Assembly: GCA_047495785.1 (NCBI GenBank)
Contig: JBLDXI010000011.1
Location: 682,001 to 746,000 of the forward strand
Origin: Lepidodermella squamata
Taxonomy: Eukaryota > Gastrotricha
Reading direction: 5' to 3'
Length of the DNA: 64,000 nucleotides
Below are positions 1-11,700 of the stretch, piece after piece. Each line of letters opens with the position of its first letter. The stretch's first letter is position 1. A program made the translations under genes and the position numbers. The notes under the pieces were generated by a model. It was not told the DNA's origin. It saw only the letters and a list, made by a program, of their open reading frames with translations, and did no database searches.

Positions 1-1409
1 CCTTAAAACCTATAAAACCTAATTTTTCATAAATAAATAGGGAATATTTAATTCATCGAATGCTGAATGCTCATCAGCATGAATCAGCATGATGATGCTG
101 AATGCTCATCGAATTTTTGAATGCTCGGGGTGTATCCAAGGGGTTGTTTTTTAGTAATTCCAGGTTATTCCCATGGAAAATTCTGTCGCGAAATCCACAT
201 TCTTCGCTCGTTTCGCTCGCGTATTGGCATCTTTCTTCCCCACGTTAAATGGCCGAAGGAGAATTATAAGGAGAATTACAAGTCTATGCTATTCTCAGTA
301 TTTTTTAATACGACTTAATACGAATAACATTATATCCCATATGGAGCATAAAAAATCGGGGGAATTATAAATGGAAAATGTTTGAATTTGTGAAAGCAAG
401 AAAAGACGATGAATGACATAAGCAAATGCAAATGAACATAAATAAATATGCGAGCAAACGCGCAACGTTCGCGAGAACTTTTTCGGAAGGAAAACCCAAT
501 CCCCCCCTCGGCAAAAATCCTACTTTCTACGCTGCCCCCCGGTCTCTCCCTTAAAAATTCTCGAAAAAGCAGCGTTTTGGTCTACTTTGAAGTGCTGCCC
601 TGCAATAACCGTAGCAGATATACACGCGGTTCAACTCGGCGAATTCAAGCTTATACTTTTCGGATGAAGTAGCCAGAAAGGCACGCCCATCTATAGAGTG
701 GTTTTCGCGTGGCATTCACTCAAGGTAGCAACTGATAGGGATCGTGGAAACGCGTGTACATCATCGCATACGATCCGAAAACGAAGGTTACCATCATTTT
801 TTATCCGACGATCAGGATCGAGAACTCAGCAACGCAGTATCTGATGGACTTGCATATTATAAAAACTCGAATCAATTGACTTCAGCGGAGTAGTCGTCGG
901 TGGCGCGGAACTGTAACGCGTGGTCTTATTGAACTTTGTAACAAACTTAACCTGAATAAATCTTTGTTGATATTGTTCTTTCCCTGGTTATTCTGAGTTC
1001 TCAACTTTATGCGTCATAGGGCAAGCAGTTGGAATTTATTTCCCATAATATGCGTTTTTCCCATAAAACATGACTTTCTCTTCTTTTATGTATTAAAGTT
1101 TCTCTGTACCCCTTTCCGTGTATTTTCCTTGTTTTTGTTACTTATGGGACACGCTGTTCAAGTCTTTAATTTCATATGGCTCCTATTTGTGTTGAAACCA
1201 CAGTTCCATCATCACTAATCACTTTAAGATTATTCGAAGTTGGCTAGTATGAAAACGGAATTGTACATCGCGCAATCGCTAACAAGAATCTAAATAAAAA
1301 GTTCTTTCGGTTTGGTAGGTGTTATAATCGATTTTTATTTTATTTTGAGCAATAATATTTCACAGATTATTAGGATCAAGTTCGATTCGAGCTTAGCGAA
1401 TTCCAGCGA
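1..1409. other. AT-rich flank without a recognisable gene
   Basis: I see no gene here. Positions 61-115 hold a short run of GCTCATCAGCATGA-type words in both orientations. Positions 541-735 are a diverged copy of part of the inverted-repeat element at 34017-34941. An AATAAA on the minus strand near 1330-1340 is the likely polyadenylation signal of the gene starting at 4712. Short open frames in this stretch lack codon structure or recognisable motifs. Confidence 0.6.
541..735 (+). repeat. Fragment of a dispersed TACCGTAATCC-type element
   Basis: The segment aligns closely with about 34170-34370, inside the complete inverted-repeat element at 34017-34941. Shared words include AGCTTATACTTTTC, AAGGCACGCCC and CTATAGAGTGGTTTTC. 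Terminal repeats are missing, so this is an old internal fragment. A different part of the same family lies at 3536-3740. Confidence 0.75.
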
Positions 1410-4400
1410 TTAGCCTCTCGAACATTTCTGGGTAGTTATCGAGCTGTCTGGAAGCGAACTTGCTGGGGCTGGAGAGTAAGTAAGAACAGCTGGCGGTGCA
1501 GGCGATACAACCTGCCTGCAGCATTCGAAAAAATTCGATCCGCCCTAGAAAAATGGAGTAATTGCAGTTAAGTGGCGATGGCAGATGAGCTTCTTATCCG
1601 CACTAAGTGTATTTTTATGGAAATGTCCTTATCGAAATTCCCAGGAATAGTTTGGCAAAAAGCTGGCTTTATCGATAGAGTCGACTTAATTAGAAAGACA
1701 GCTTCGAAAATAACCCTCATAGCCATGATTGGCATAATGAGCGTGAAATCGTCAAGGAATAACTATAAAATGAGCGATGACGAAACGACCTCATCCAGCA
1801 GACAGTGTTCCGATTTTTGCCCACTGGACCACGCTCAGTGACAGACACACAAAAAGGAATCCTTAACATAATGACCGTTGAGTCAAGTATAATTCAAGTA
1901 TAAAAATCAGCGTACACTTTCAAGATCTTGTGGAACCGACCAGGTTTAGGGATTTGAGTTGAAAATTCGCAATTTTTGTTCTTTTAAATCGAATAGCCAA
2001 CAGTTCCGATTTTCATTAGATCAATTTTCAATGATCTGGAATTTGTCCGTAGGGAAGTTAGAAGGAGACCTAAAATTCCTTCCTATTAAGAAAAAAACTA
2101 GCTTCGAGATGCTCACTTTTCTTATTTTCAGAGACGATGCGCGATAAATCGGCCTGCTCGCATTCTGTTTTACTTGGTTATTTTTTGTTATCCTTTTTTA
2201 GCAATATAAAAGACCTTACTCTCTAGAACAGCATCGAAGACTTTAATAGCCTTTTAGTTTTAGGGCATTTTTGCAGTGAGTAATAACTAGTTTCGCGAAC
2301 TGCGAACCAATGGACAGCAGCTTAGCGAAAAAATCGAAAAAATCACAATTTATTCCAAAGTCGCGCACACTTTTTCGCAATTTCTTTCCTGTGGCAGACA
2401 CTTTCTAGTGACAAAAAAGGAGGAATGTCATCAAAAAACAGACTAAAAAGACTGGAGAGCCAATCTCGAACACTCGCCAGTTTATGATGCGGTCGGACGC
2501 CCTTTCCGGTGAATCAATCACACTCAAATATCAATATCAAAGTGCTGTGAGAGACAAGTGCTGATTTTATCACGTATCACGACTTACCGAGTAAGAGAGA
2601 GATGCTGCTACTGCATCGCCGTCTTCGCAGGAGTAAGGCATGTTGATGCAATAAACACCACTCGCTCCGGTGCAAACTTTGAACGGCGAATAATCAGGTC
2701 CACCGATGCATGCCATGACATACTGTGAATTTATTGTGTACAACATATCTGTCCGTTGACTCGCCATAGTACCCAGATTTCCAGTTGAACAGCAAGTAGT
2801 ATAACCGCTGATGCCGCTGATAGTGTAGTTCTTCACGATCTTAAAAAGATTGAAAAGACAGTTCAGAAAACGTCGCAACGAATCTTGGTACATAATAATG
2901 AACACAATTGGAATGTATGGTATACCAGCGATGATGTATGGTACACAACCAAATAGCCAATTGGAAAGGGAGTGCGGCATTTTTACCCGAGACACCTTGG
3001 CCCAACACCTAACGTAACATTTCGACCGAACGATATGTGTTGATCGCGACCTACGACACGCTGCACCAATCGTCATCTTGACCCAACTATTCCAATAATA
3101 ATCTATTTGTGACGGCTATTTGACCCATAGTAAGGTATCAGAATCGAAAATGAAGATTGAAATTTAAATTTTACAGTGATCATGTTACAGAGATCTCTTG
3201 AATTAACTTTTCAATTTCGTTTAGAGTGTATTTTTCTCTAATTTTGAAATTGTTCTCATCAAGAAATCGCATCAATCTTCTATTCAAGATATCTCAGCTA
3301 TTCTGAAGTATTTGAATACACATTTTGGTTCCAAACATCGTTTGGAGTCGAGGTGTCCCGGATTTTAAATAAAATATATTAAAATACAATTATCTAGGGG
3401 TTAATCTTTTTCTCATCTGTTGGATAAGGCACCCAAAACATAAATTAGGCAAATTGAGGTGGAACTTGACGGGAATATTCCAGAACCTTCAGAGCACGGT
3501 ATCTTCGAGGAATAATTACAACTTTAAAGGGAAAGTACCGTAATCCGGTACAACTTTGAACATCAACGTCCACGAAAACTAAAATGTGCTATATGCTATT
3601 ATGTGCTATTATGTGTGTAAATTCAACAGATGCGATTTTGATCGGGTTTTCAACCCCGTTCGACTGGGGCCGTCTTCCGTAATATCCTGATATTTATCAT
3701 TCTTCAAAACTCGTAAGCATAAGGATTTGGCCGAGGGCACCCCAAAAGTTTCAAGTCGACTAAACGAATGTCTTCACCGATGAGGCGTATCTGGACTACG
3801 TTACTAAGGGATTACCAAGGAATACCTGAGGGATCTAAGTAAGAAACATCAAAAGCTGGGAAGAGAGTGACTTCGCACTTGGACCTCGGACTCAGGTCAA
3901 AGATAGAGGCTCACAGATGGATATGGTGTCAGTAATCTTCGATGGCTTGGCCAAACTCGCTCGGGGTTCAAGATCGGGGGAAAATTATATTTCTCCATGG
4001 TTAGCCATAGAATATTCCCTTATTGTGTATGGTTACAGAAGTCCCTGTCTGCGCCGACTGGAATAATTATGCTGCGCCACAATCTGCTAACACCTATGTC
4101 TGGTAATTACAGCTCTACACTTTGCACCTCTTACAGCTAGCGCGACCTAAGAACAGGAGCTATAAGATCAATTTTCCACTTTTGAAGTGATACCTAAATG
4201 GCACGTGTAGGAAATGTATGTTGAATGATATTATATTCTCTGTGCCTATAGCGCAACCCGGCCGACGACCTAGTTCCATCGTTTCCCTATTTGTCCACCA
4301 ATTGTCAATCGTCCTACAGTATATGTATAATGGCAACAGTAATGCTCTAGCGTAAAAGTTACGATTCAAGCCTATTTACACTTCCGCCCAATGCACATGT

Positions 4401-4712
4401 GCCGAGAGTTGTGCAGTAGCGAATCGTCTGCTGGACCGTTGTATCGCCCTTGGTTTTTACGGAGCAGACGCTAAATTGCGATGTCAAACATTTCTGCGTC
4501 GAACCACACGGCCCGCTAGCCGCGCACACGGTGCCTGCTGGGCAGAAGGCGCTCGAAGGTAAGTCGCTAGTTTTCGTACACGTCTGGCCAATCGGGCATG
4601 TAGCTGGCGGGCAAATGAAATAAACTGATGGGCTAGGCGGTGGTGCAACTGACGGACATGCCTCGCCAACTGTGGCAAGAAGCAACACGGTGACTACAAT
4701 GTTTTTTAACAT
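1410..4712 (-). CDS. M1: secreted cysteine-rich protein, three exons
   Basis: Function unknown; predicted secreted. Hand-joined exons are A 4712-4380, B 2839-2588 and C 1544-1410, all phase 0, giving about 239 aa. The signal peptide (MLKNIVVTVLLLATVGEA) is followed by CPP..CP.GQTC repeats and QQTIRYCTTLGTCALGGS. Exon B carries the CC...ACIGG.D..PFKVC.G.SGVYC...PYSC module and exon C a FFECC...KCSRG tail ending in TAA. Splice sites read GGAAGT|GTAAAT, TTTTTAAG|, CTCG|GTAAGT and TTTTTCTAG|. Exon C lacks about eight residues present before ECC in the paralogues. Exon B is closest to M4 and M7 (D.xYx(V/I)(N/D)SQ). The ATG is directly preceded by TTTTAG, a possible splice acceptor. The A-B intron contains a transposon fragment at 3536-3740. 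The exon model is good; joining across 1.0 and 1.5 kb introns is inference. Confidence 0.75.
3536..3740 (-). repeat. Terminal fragment of the TACCGTAATCC element
   Basis: It begins with TACCGTAATCCGGTACAACT and matches the reverse complement of 34941 down to about 34745, including TTCAACAGATGCGATTTTG and the ATAAGGATTTGGC end. The other end of the element is missing. It lies in the long A-B intron of M1. Confidence 0.75.
3950..4030 (+). repeat. Short dispersed repeat shared with 38165-38235
   Basis: The stretch CAAACTCGCTCGGGGTT followed by CAGAT/AAGATC(G/A)GGGG and a run ending in CCCTTAT recurs at about 38165-38235, in the first intron of P4. Both copies are intronic. The class is unknown. 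Confidence 0.5.
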
Positions 4713-5526
4713 CTAAAACAAACTGCAAGTGCACAATTGAATATCTTTCAATATATGACATGCGATTCAGGCCTCATCAGACCTCCTTTACCATGAAACA
4801 GGAATTTCGACAGGAGGTGATAGAAATAGCAGGCATGGGATGGAATGAAAAATCCTATTCAACTTTTGCGGCCTGAATTCACGTTTTGCTTGTGAATCAT
4901 GGGCTTGATCATCACGTTTTTCAATGCGCATTACATAACTTAAAGATCATACTGGATTCAAATCGAGATTCAAAGAGCGCGTGCGAGCTCGATAATGTTA
5001 GCAAAAAGCGAGAATTCATGCATTTTTTCCCTATAAGCATTTCTTTTTCACGATTCTTAGCATGCCGACTCCTCTCACGTTTGCAGCGCATCCTTCCCGA
5101 TAATCGCAAACTGCCATTTGCACCTAGGGAAGAAACTTTCGTTTGGAAGTAAAGCGGGAACGTGATTATAAGACAATTAGGAATTAGGTCGAGGATTTTT
5201 TGAGTAAAATAACAGTTTTCAACTCTTTTAAGAAATAGGGATGCCGCCTCTCAATCTAGTTCGATTGTAATATCACAGAACTGGAAATTCCCCTTTCTCG
5301 GACCAATCTCGGACCAAATATGCAACATCACATAGTATCATTCTACTCATACGGTTTTGCTGCCTTCCCGCTGGATATTCATTGCAAAATTGCGCGATCA
5401 ATATAAGGATTTAATTATCCCACTAATATATATTTGATTCGAATTGAAAAATTCTAACATTAAAATGTTCCTAATAACAGCTCAAATGAAAAATTACGTG
5501 GAGTAATTTATGAAGAAAGAATTTAC
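4713..5526. other. Spacer between M1 exon A and the upstream orphan exon A
   Basis: I searched this stretch for a B module (CC...CF...KVC...YC...P.SC) or C module (ECC...KCS) that would complete a separate gene for the exon at 5527-5904, and found neither. It holds only short frames without motifs. Confidence 0.55.
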
Positions 5527-5904
5527 AATTCCGCCAAGTCCACATGTTCCTGACGTCGTGCAGTAACGCACTGTTTTCCGATCAGGGGCACTGCCTTTGG
5601 TTGTTACTTCACATAGCGAGAATGTGGCGGGTACTGTTGCAGAGTACGGCGGGCCGCAAGTTTGGGGCGGTGGGCAGTAGGCACACGTCGCACATGCAGC
5701 GCAAGACTGGCCGGGTGGACAAACGGGTGGTGCAGGAGTCGCCGGGCTTTGGCAGGTCGTACCGGAGGGGCACTCTATTGGTGGGCACTGAATGCTTACG
5801 CTGATGCTTGGTGCAGGCGAGGCACTTGGACACGCGAGGGTAACAATGCCAAAGCTAGCCAATGACATTAAAATCTTGAATATCATATTTTCTATACATT
5901 CCAA
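5527..5904 (-). CDS. Orphan module-A exon of the cysteine-rich family (alternative first exon of M1?)
   Basis: An intact 126-codon first exon: signal peptide (ILMSLASFGIVTLA), then CPP..CPSGTTC, CPPGQSC and CAYCPPPQTC spacing, then CEVTTKG...KTVRYCTTSGTCGLGG, ending at GGCGGAATT|GTAAAT. It is clearly homologous to exon A of the M genes and somewhat longer. No B or C exon lies between it and M1. Because all family junctions are phase 0, it could splice directly to M1 exons B (2839-2588) and C (1544-1410). That would make it an alternative first exon of M1 giving a different N-terminal module. Otherwise it is the remnant of a gene that lost its 3' half. The start could be the first ATG (5904) or the ATG seven codons in (5886), which sits closer to the hydrophobic stretch. 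Confidence 0.65.
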
Positions 5905-6935
5905 TTAAATCAAAAGATGATTCCGAATTTTGGATTACAAATCTGGACCTGCCACGGGATAAGAAATGTTATAAGTTCGGAGATAAGAGATATTCGCTCT
6001 TTGCAGTGGAAATACAGATAACCACCGAAAAGTATGCAATATCATTTTTCTTAGTTTCAATTTTTCAAATACTTTTTTTTTAATTTTTTAATTCAAAAGG
6101 GGAATATAACAGTTACTATTATTATTTGATAGTAATACTACATGAAGTTTAGATGAAAGTTGAAGTGGAGCAAAAAATGGGACAAACTTATGGGACGTGA
6201 TACAAGTTTGAAACGTTTGGCAAGAGTAATCTTCTTGGGTAGTAAATCTTATGTTGAAGCTGTATTTTCAACTGAAACATGTTGTAAAGCTAGACAACTT
6301 TGGCCAAAAAAAGATGTCGCAACAAATGCAGACAATAGACTGCTCAACTCAACTCAGCTCATGCATTTTCAATGTGTCAAGCCACATGCTGAGTAGTTTT
6401 CTTTATTAGCTCCGTCTTATATCGCTACAGCGATTCATTGTTGAAGATGCTGACAAACAATAGTATGCCCGATGCCCGATTATCAACATGCGGACTAGTG
6501 AAACATATTTGGAACCTGTTTCTTTGGCTGTTTTTAACAAAAAACAGAAGCCAGAAGCTCAAAACCCGGAGTAGATGATCCCCCCTTCCCCTCCACCAAA
6601 AAAAATTCGAATGCCAAATTTTCTGTACTTTTTTATCTACAACAAAAGCGACATTCTATTCAAACGTCCTGTGTTCACCTGGCCTCAAATTAACACATTC
6701 TCGGTATAATTTTGAAGGGGAAATTACGAAAAACTTCGACATTACGTTTCACACAGCATTCAGTTTTCGCTGTATCTAAGCTTTCAATTATAGCTATTCA
6801 TTAATCCTTGAAACCTTCGATAACAGAATTGCATATTTCAATTCAATAGTAGCCATTTTGGGGGTGGGTTAAGGGCGGGTTGAGGGTGGCTAGATACACC
6901 CATGTGCCATTGTAAAGCTTTGATACCAATAAACA
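5905..6935. other. Upstream region between the M1-side exon and P1
   Basis: No convincing gene. A 78-codon frame at 6160-6396 has no signal peptide or cysteine pattern and I discount it. This head-to-head interval is expected to contain promoters for both flanking genes. Confidence 0.5.
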
Positions 6936-6940
6936 AACAC

Positions 6941-6948
6941 ATATATAC
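6941..6948 (+). promoter_or_regulatory. Putative TATA box of P1
   Basis: ATATATAC lies about 65 bp upstream of the P1 start codon, in front of a TCAGTGTT sequence that could act as initiator. The paralogue P4 has TATATAAA in the equivalent upstream region (37412-37420), though further from its ATG. Assignment rests on sequence and position only. Confidence 0.35.
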
Positions 6949-7007
6949 ATCAGTGTTGTTTAGCTGCAACCATTCTGTTACGTTTTTCGTTAACCTTAAC
7001 AAATAGA

Positions 7008-8607
7008 ATGATGCGTTATTTATTACTTGGATTGCTGATGTTTCTCAACGGTCGACTGCGGCGTTGGCGCGTTGCGTGCTGCCCTGTTACCACCTACTTC
7101 ACCCCAACATTCGTTTGCCCACCGTCTGATTGCCCGCTTGGCAAGGAGTGCCGCGCAATCTCGGCCTGCGCGTCAGGGCAGTCTTGTTATCGACAAGCTG
7201 ATTGTCCAAATGGTTACCAAGTTTGCGGAGTCGGAAACATGGTGGCTTTCTCTATTTTTTTCTTCTGTATAGCGCAGCTACTTCACTCATGTAGTCCTGG
7301 CCTTTAATGACTCAAGGATAAGATGAGACGCATGCCAAGAAAAGGGCCGATACTTTTTTAATTTCCTCTTATAAGGGCAACGGCTATTTGGCAGCCTGGA
7401 ACAATATCGGCCCTTTTCTTGGCATGCGTCTCAGATAAAGTTGAGATGTGAAAGTTGAACAGATTCTGGGCAAAGTTAGCTAGGTTAGGTTAGCAAGAAA
7501 GGTTAGAATTTCCTAAAAGCATTTTCCCTCATATCTTAGGCACGTCTTGCAACTTCAATCAGCCAACTCTAAATCGTGCGATGAATAACAGTTTTGAAAT
7601 GCCACTTTGGAATCTTTTGAACATGGTGTTAAACTTGCAGCTAGCCTAATTAATAGGGTTTAGGATTTAGGTCACAAAATTCAATTGCGGCGTTATTGCA
7701 GCCCGAACTCGCAACCGTTTGTGAGCATTTCGGACTAATGAAGATTCCCCGTCTCTAAATTTACCGATCCTCATTTAGTATCCAAAAATACTAATAAGGC
7801 ACCATGGCCAAATTAGCCAGAGATGACTAATGACTAACTTTATTGCGAGATTTTTTTATAGTCTCCGATTCCGCCATCGCTATAGCTATTCCTGCGAATT
7901 TTATTTGTTTTGTAGATTTATACGGTATGCCAAGTCGATACAAAAGGTGGCGCAGGAGTCGCACTGACCGGATCGAACGGCCTAAAGTACTGCTCATCAG
8001 GCGGTTATTGTGCCTTGGCAGGAACGGTAAGCGGAGTTGATCTCTGCAAAGGTTATAACAGGATGCATGAGGACATTGATTAAGAAACGTTGAACTGTGT
8101 CCTGACGTATCATAACGAAAAGCCTTGTAATGTTGTACTTATTGTTGGTTGCAGGCTATCCCCAGCCTTGCGTTCAGTTCTCTCGCGGCGTGCTGCACAT
8201 CAATTGGCGCATCGGCCAACGACGTCTTTGACTATACCAATCAATATTACAATAGTTTTAATGGTGGGTACCTAAAAGCCTGCTTCGCTGCTCAGGATGC
8301 GCAGCCATACAAAGCATGCAGATCCGCGCTAGCTGGTAGCACTTACTGCCTGCGATTTCCCCACTCCTGTGAGGAAGCTGACGATATTGACACGGACGGG
8401 GTAAGCGAGAGCTAAATTGCTCACACAGATTCATAATGATTTCCCAATATTATGCAGACTAATTTTGTGACTGGAACGGCGAGATACGGCGCAACGTTCG
8501 CCGAGTGCTGCGAGCAATTGAAGACAAGGCCGCCAAGGATGACAAATACAACAGGCCCGCTTGCCAGCACTGCTGTGAATTTTAAGATAGAAAAATGTAG
8601 CGGATGA
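7008..8607 (+). CDS. P1: secreted cysteine-rich protein, four exons
   Basis: Function unknown; predicted secreted, about 246 aa. Exons, all phase 0: A1 7008-7241, A2 7916-8026, B 8155-8400, C 8458-8607. A1 encodes a signal peptide (MMRYLLLGLLMFLNG) and VACCP..TYF.P, CPPSDCPLGKEC and later cysteines. A2 encodes VCQVDTKGGAGVALTGSNG-LKYC and CALAGT. B encodes CC.SIGAS, ACFAAQDAQPYKAC, YCLRFPHSC and ends in DTDG. C encodes GATFAECCEQLKTRPP and ends in EKCSG-stop. The A1 donor is a weak GTGGCT (P4 has GTAACT at the same place). P1 is the unit-1 counterpart of P4. A Helitron inserted within its last exon's 3' end, but a 153-bp duplication preserves the stop codon and 3' UTR (AATAAA near 8680). The A1-A2 intron carries a 29-bp perfect inverted repeat. 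Confidence 0.82.
7324..7433. repeat. Perfect 29-bp inverted repeat (hairpin) in the P1 intron
   Basis: TGAGACGCATGCCAAGAAAA... at 7324-7352 is exactly complementary to 7405-7433, separated by a 52-nt loop. The transcript would form an uninterrupted 29-bp stem. It may be a foldback element or a small-RNA precursor; the P4 counterpart intron shows no equivalent. Confidence 0.8.
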
Positions 8608-8732
8608 AATTTCCTTATTCGAAAACAGCATTGCGCTGTATTCGCTGATAAGCTCTGAGGTGCATTGCAACTTAAATGAATAAATCCTTTGGTTCTGAAA
8701 GGTTGATTTTCTGGATGTCCGGCTTAAAGAAT
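8580..8732 (+). repeat. 153-bp direct repeat, left copy (P1 3' end)
   Basis: Identical over all 153 bases to 13259-13411. This copy contains the last residues and stop of P1 exon C and its 3' UTR with an AATAAA. It begins immediately after the dinucleotide A|T at 8579/8580, the type of site Helitrons insert into. See the Helitron entry. Confidence 0.9.
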
Positions 8733-11700
8733 GTCAACACTGTCAAGATTGTGATGCTCGACTATTCGTTCAAGAAAAAGTGGCCGGGACGAATACAAAC
8801 CCGATTTTTTCCATGTGTTGTGGAAGAGGAAAGTTCGACCTACCCGAAATTCAACAACCAGATTTCGATCTCATGCGTCTTCTCACATCTACTCATGAAT
8901 CTGCTGTTACATTCCGACAGTTTATTCGAGCCTACAACAATAATTTCGCATTCACTTCAATAGGCATGCTACTTGATCACAGTGTTGCTAACGGACGAAG
9001 CGGGCATTTCAATTTTCGCGTCCACGGCGAGATGCGACATTTATATGGTGCTTTGGAACCTGAAGACGGCATACCCAAATTTGCTCAGCTCTACATTTAT
9101 GATCCCGACAATGAGATCAACAACCGCCTCACCCACATGCCGGACCTCAATCCAGTCATTGTATCTACCCTGAGGGAAATGATGCATCAATCCAACCCTT
9201 TCGTTCACATTTACAAATACGCCGCCGAATTGTTAAAGAGCACGGAAAACATCGCCGTGATGCTGAAAACTGATCGAAACGTCGATCGTCGTCGTTATAA
9301 TTTACCTAACGCGAAAGAACTGGCAGTAATTCTCCCAGGTGCTGATTGGGACCCAGAGGCGAAATGTCGTGATATTGTTCTTCGCCTCCGTGGTGGTCCT
9401 TTGAGTCGTATCAACGAGCGAAATGCTAATTACGATCCTCTCCGCTATCCTCTTATGTTTCCGCGAGGAGACCTGGGTTACACCGACGAAATACCGATCA
9501 ACGCAGGCTACCGTGGCAGCCATATTACAGCAATGGAGTTCTACGCTTATCGCCTAATGATGAGGGAAGGCAGCTATCTGCAACTATACGGCCGGCTTTT
9601 CCAGGAGTATATCGTCGATGCCTGGGTCAAAATTGAAACCCAGCGGTTGAACTTTCTTAAATATAATCAAAATGTTTTGCGGGCGGATCTATACCAAGGC
9701 TTCGCCGATGCTGTCGCTGAAGGTGACCGCGATCTCAATCGTGTTGGTCAACTCACCGTTTTACCCTCTTCTTTCATTGGATCGCCGCGTTTTATGCAGC
9801 AAACGTACCAAGACGCCATGGCTTTGGTCCGCAGTTTCGGTCATCCGGGGTTTTTCGTCACTATGACCTGTAACCCCGCATGGCCCGAAATAGAAGCTGA
9901 ACTTCATCGCGAAAACGGGGTCCTAACCCAGACTGCCTCAGATCGCCCTGATTTATGCGCCCGTGTCTTCCGCCTTAAGTTTCGAGAACTGATGGACGAC
10001 TTGACTAAGCGACAAATCCTAGGACGAGTTGCTGCTCACATTCACGTCATTGAGTTCCAGGTAAATTTAGTTCGATCCGCGTTAAGGCTAATAATAATCT
10101 ATTTTCTGTTTTATAGAAACGAGGTCTTCCTCACGCCCACATTCTGTTAATTATGGCTCCTGAAGACAACCCTCTTACACCGGAAGAAGTTGACAAGGCT
10201 ATCTGGGCGGAAATTCCTGATCCGATTACTCATCCACGGCTTCATTCTATCGTCACTAAATCAATGATGCATGGCCCATGTGACTCTCGATGCATGGAGA
10301 ACGGCAAATGTACAAAAGACTTCCCCAAACCTTTCGTCGAAAATACAAACTGCACCCGAGACGGCTATCCTAATTATCAGCGACGGAATGATGGTCGTAC
10401 CTTCAAAACTCGAAGTGGCATCGAACTAGATAACCGCTGGGTTGTACCCTATAACCCGTATCTGTCTCTGAAGTACGGCTGTCATATCAACGTGGAAGTT
10501 TGCAGTGGTATTCGCGCGGTCAAATACCTCTACAAATACGTATACAAAGGTCATGATCGGATATTGATGTACCTGCGAGATCCAACCTTGCCAATCGATG
10601 AAATAGCAAATTATCGTGATGCTCGATACGTTTCAACGTCTGAGGCCAGTTGGCGGCTGTTCGGTTTCTCTCTGCATAAAGAATTTCCGGCCATTTGTCG
10701 TCTCGACCTCCATCTGCCTAACCAGCAACGAGTCGTATTTGACCCGAATAATGGTACACCTGATCTCGCCACGCTGGGCCGTACTAAACTGACTGCTTTC
10801 TTCGAAATCTGTCAGAATGATCAATTAGCTCGAACTCTAACTTACCCCGAAATCTGCCGCGACTTCACCTGGCACCCGAAGGGAAGGAAATGGGGACCTC
10901 GACTAAAGGGACGCGGATGTGTTGGTCGTGTTTACACCTGCTCCCCTAATCACGAAAATTATTTTTTGCGACTTCTTTTACACGTCGTCAAAGGCCCCAC
11001 TTCGTTCGAATCATTGAGAACTGTTGCGGGAACTGTTCATCCAACTTTCATCGCCGCGTGCCGTGCTCGAGGCCTGGTAGAAAATGATGATGAAGTAGAA
11101 CATAGCCTTTTAGAGGCAGTGCAATTCCAGATGCCGGTTCAACTTCGGAAGCTGTTTGCCATGCATCTCATCTACTCGAATCCGCCTAATCCGCATCTGC
11201 TGTGGCAACAATTTGAAACCCAATTTTGCGAAGATTTCATGCACAGCGAGGGCCTAACTCATGTCACCGACCGCATGCGAAACCGTGCGCTTGCTCAGAT
11301 CGAAATCAGTCTTAACTATCATAGCAAGTCGTTGTCCGATTTCCCTCAAATGCCCCTTGCTGCTGCCGAGGAACAAATGTTTGAGTTAATTCGAGAGGAA
11401 ACCGACTACGACCGAGAGCAATTGAAGGCTTTTGTCCTGGAAAAGACGCCCTTACTGAATGAAGATCAAAAGACGGCGAAAGAAGAAATCGAGAACGCTG
11501 TTTTCAACAACGAGCCGGGTGTTTTCATGCTACAAGATCATGGAGGCTGTGGCAAAACCTATTTATTCAATCTGCTACTTGCCTCCGTTCGATCTCGAGG
11601 GGAAATCGCATTAGCCTGTGCCTCATCAGGTATCGCTGCTCTGCTGTTAACTGGAGGTCGAACGGCTCATTTCCGGTTCAAAATCCCAATCAACATCCAC

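Noticed and set aside
6160-6396. 78-codon plus-strand frame upstream of P1
   Set aside because: No motif, no matching counterpart upstream of P4, and no sign of splicing to other exons.
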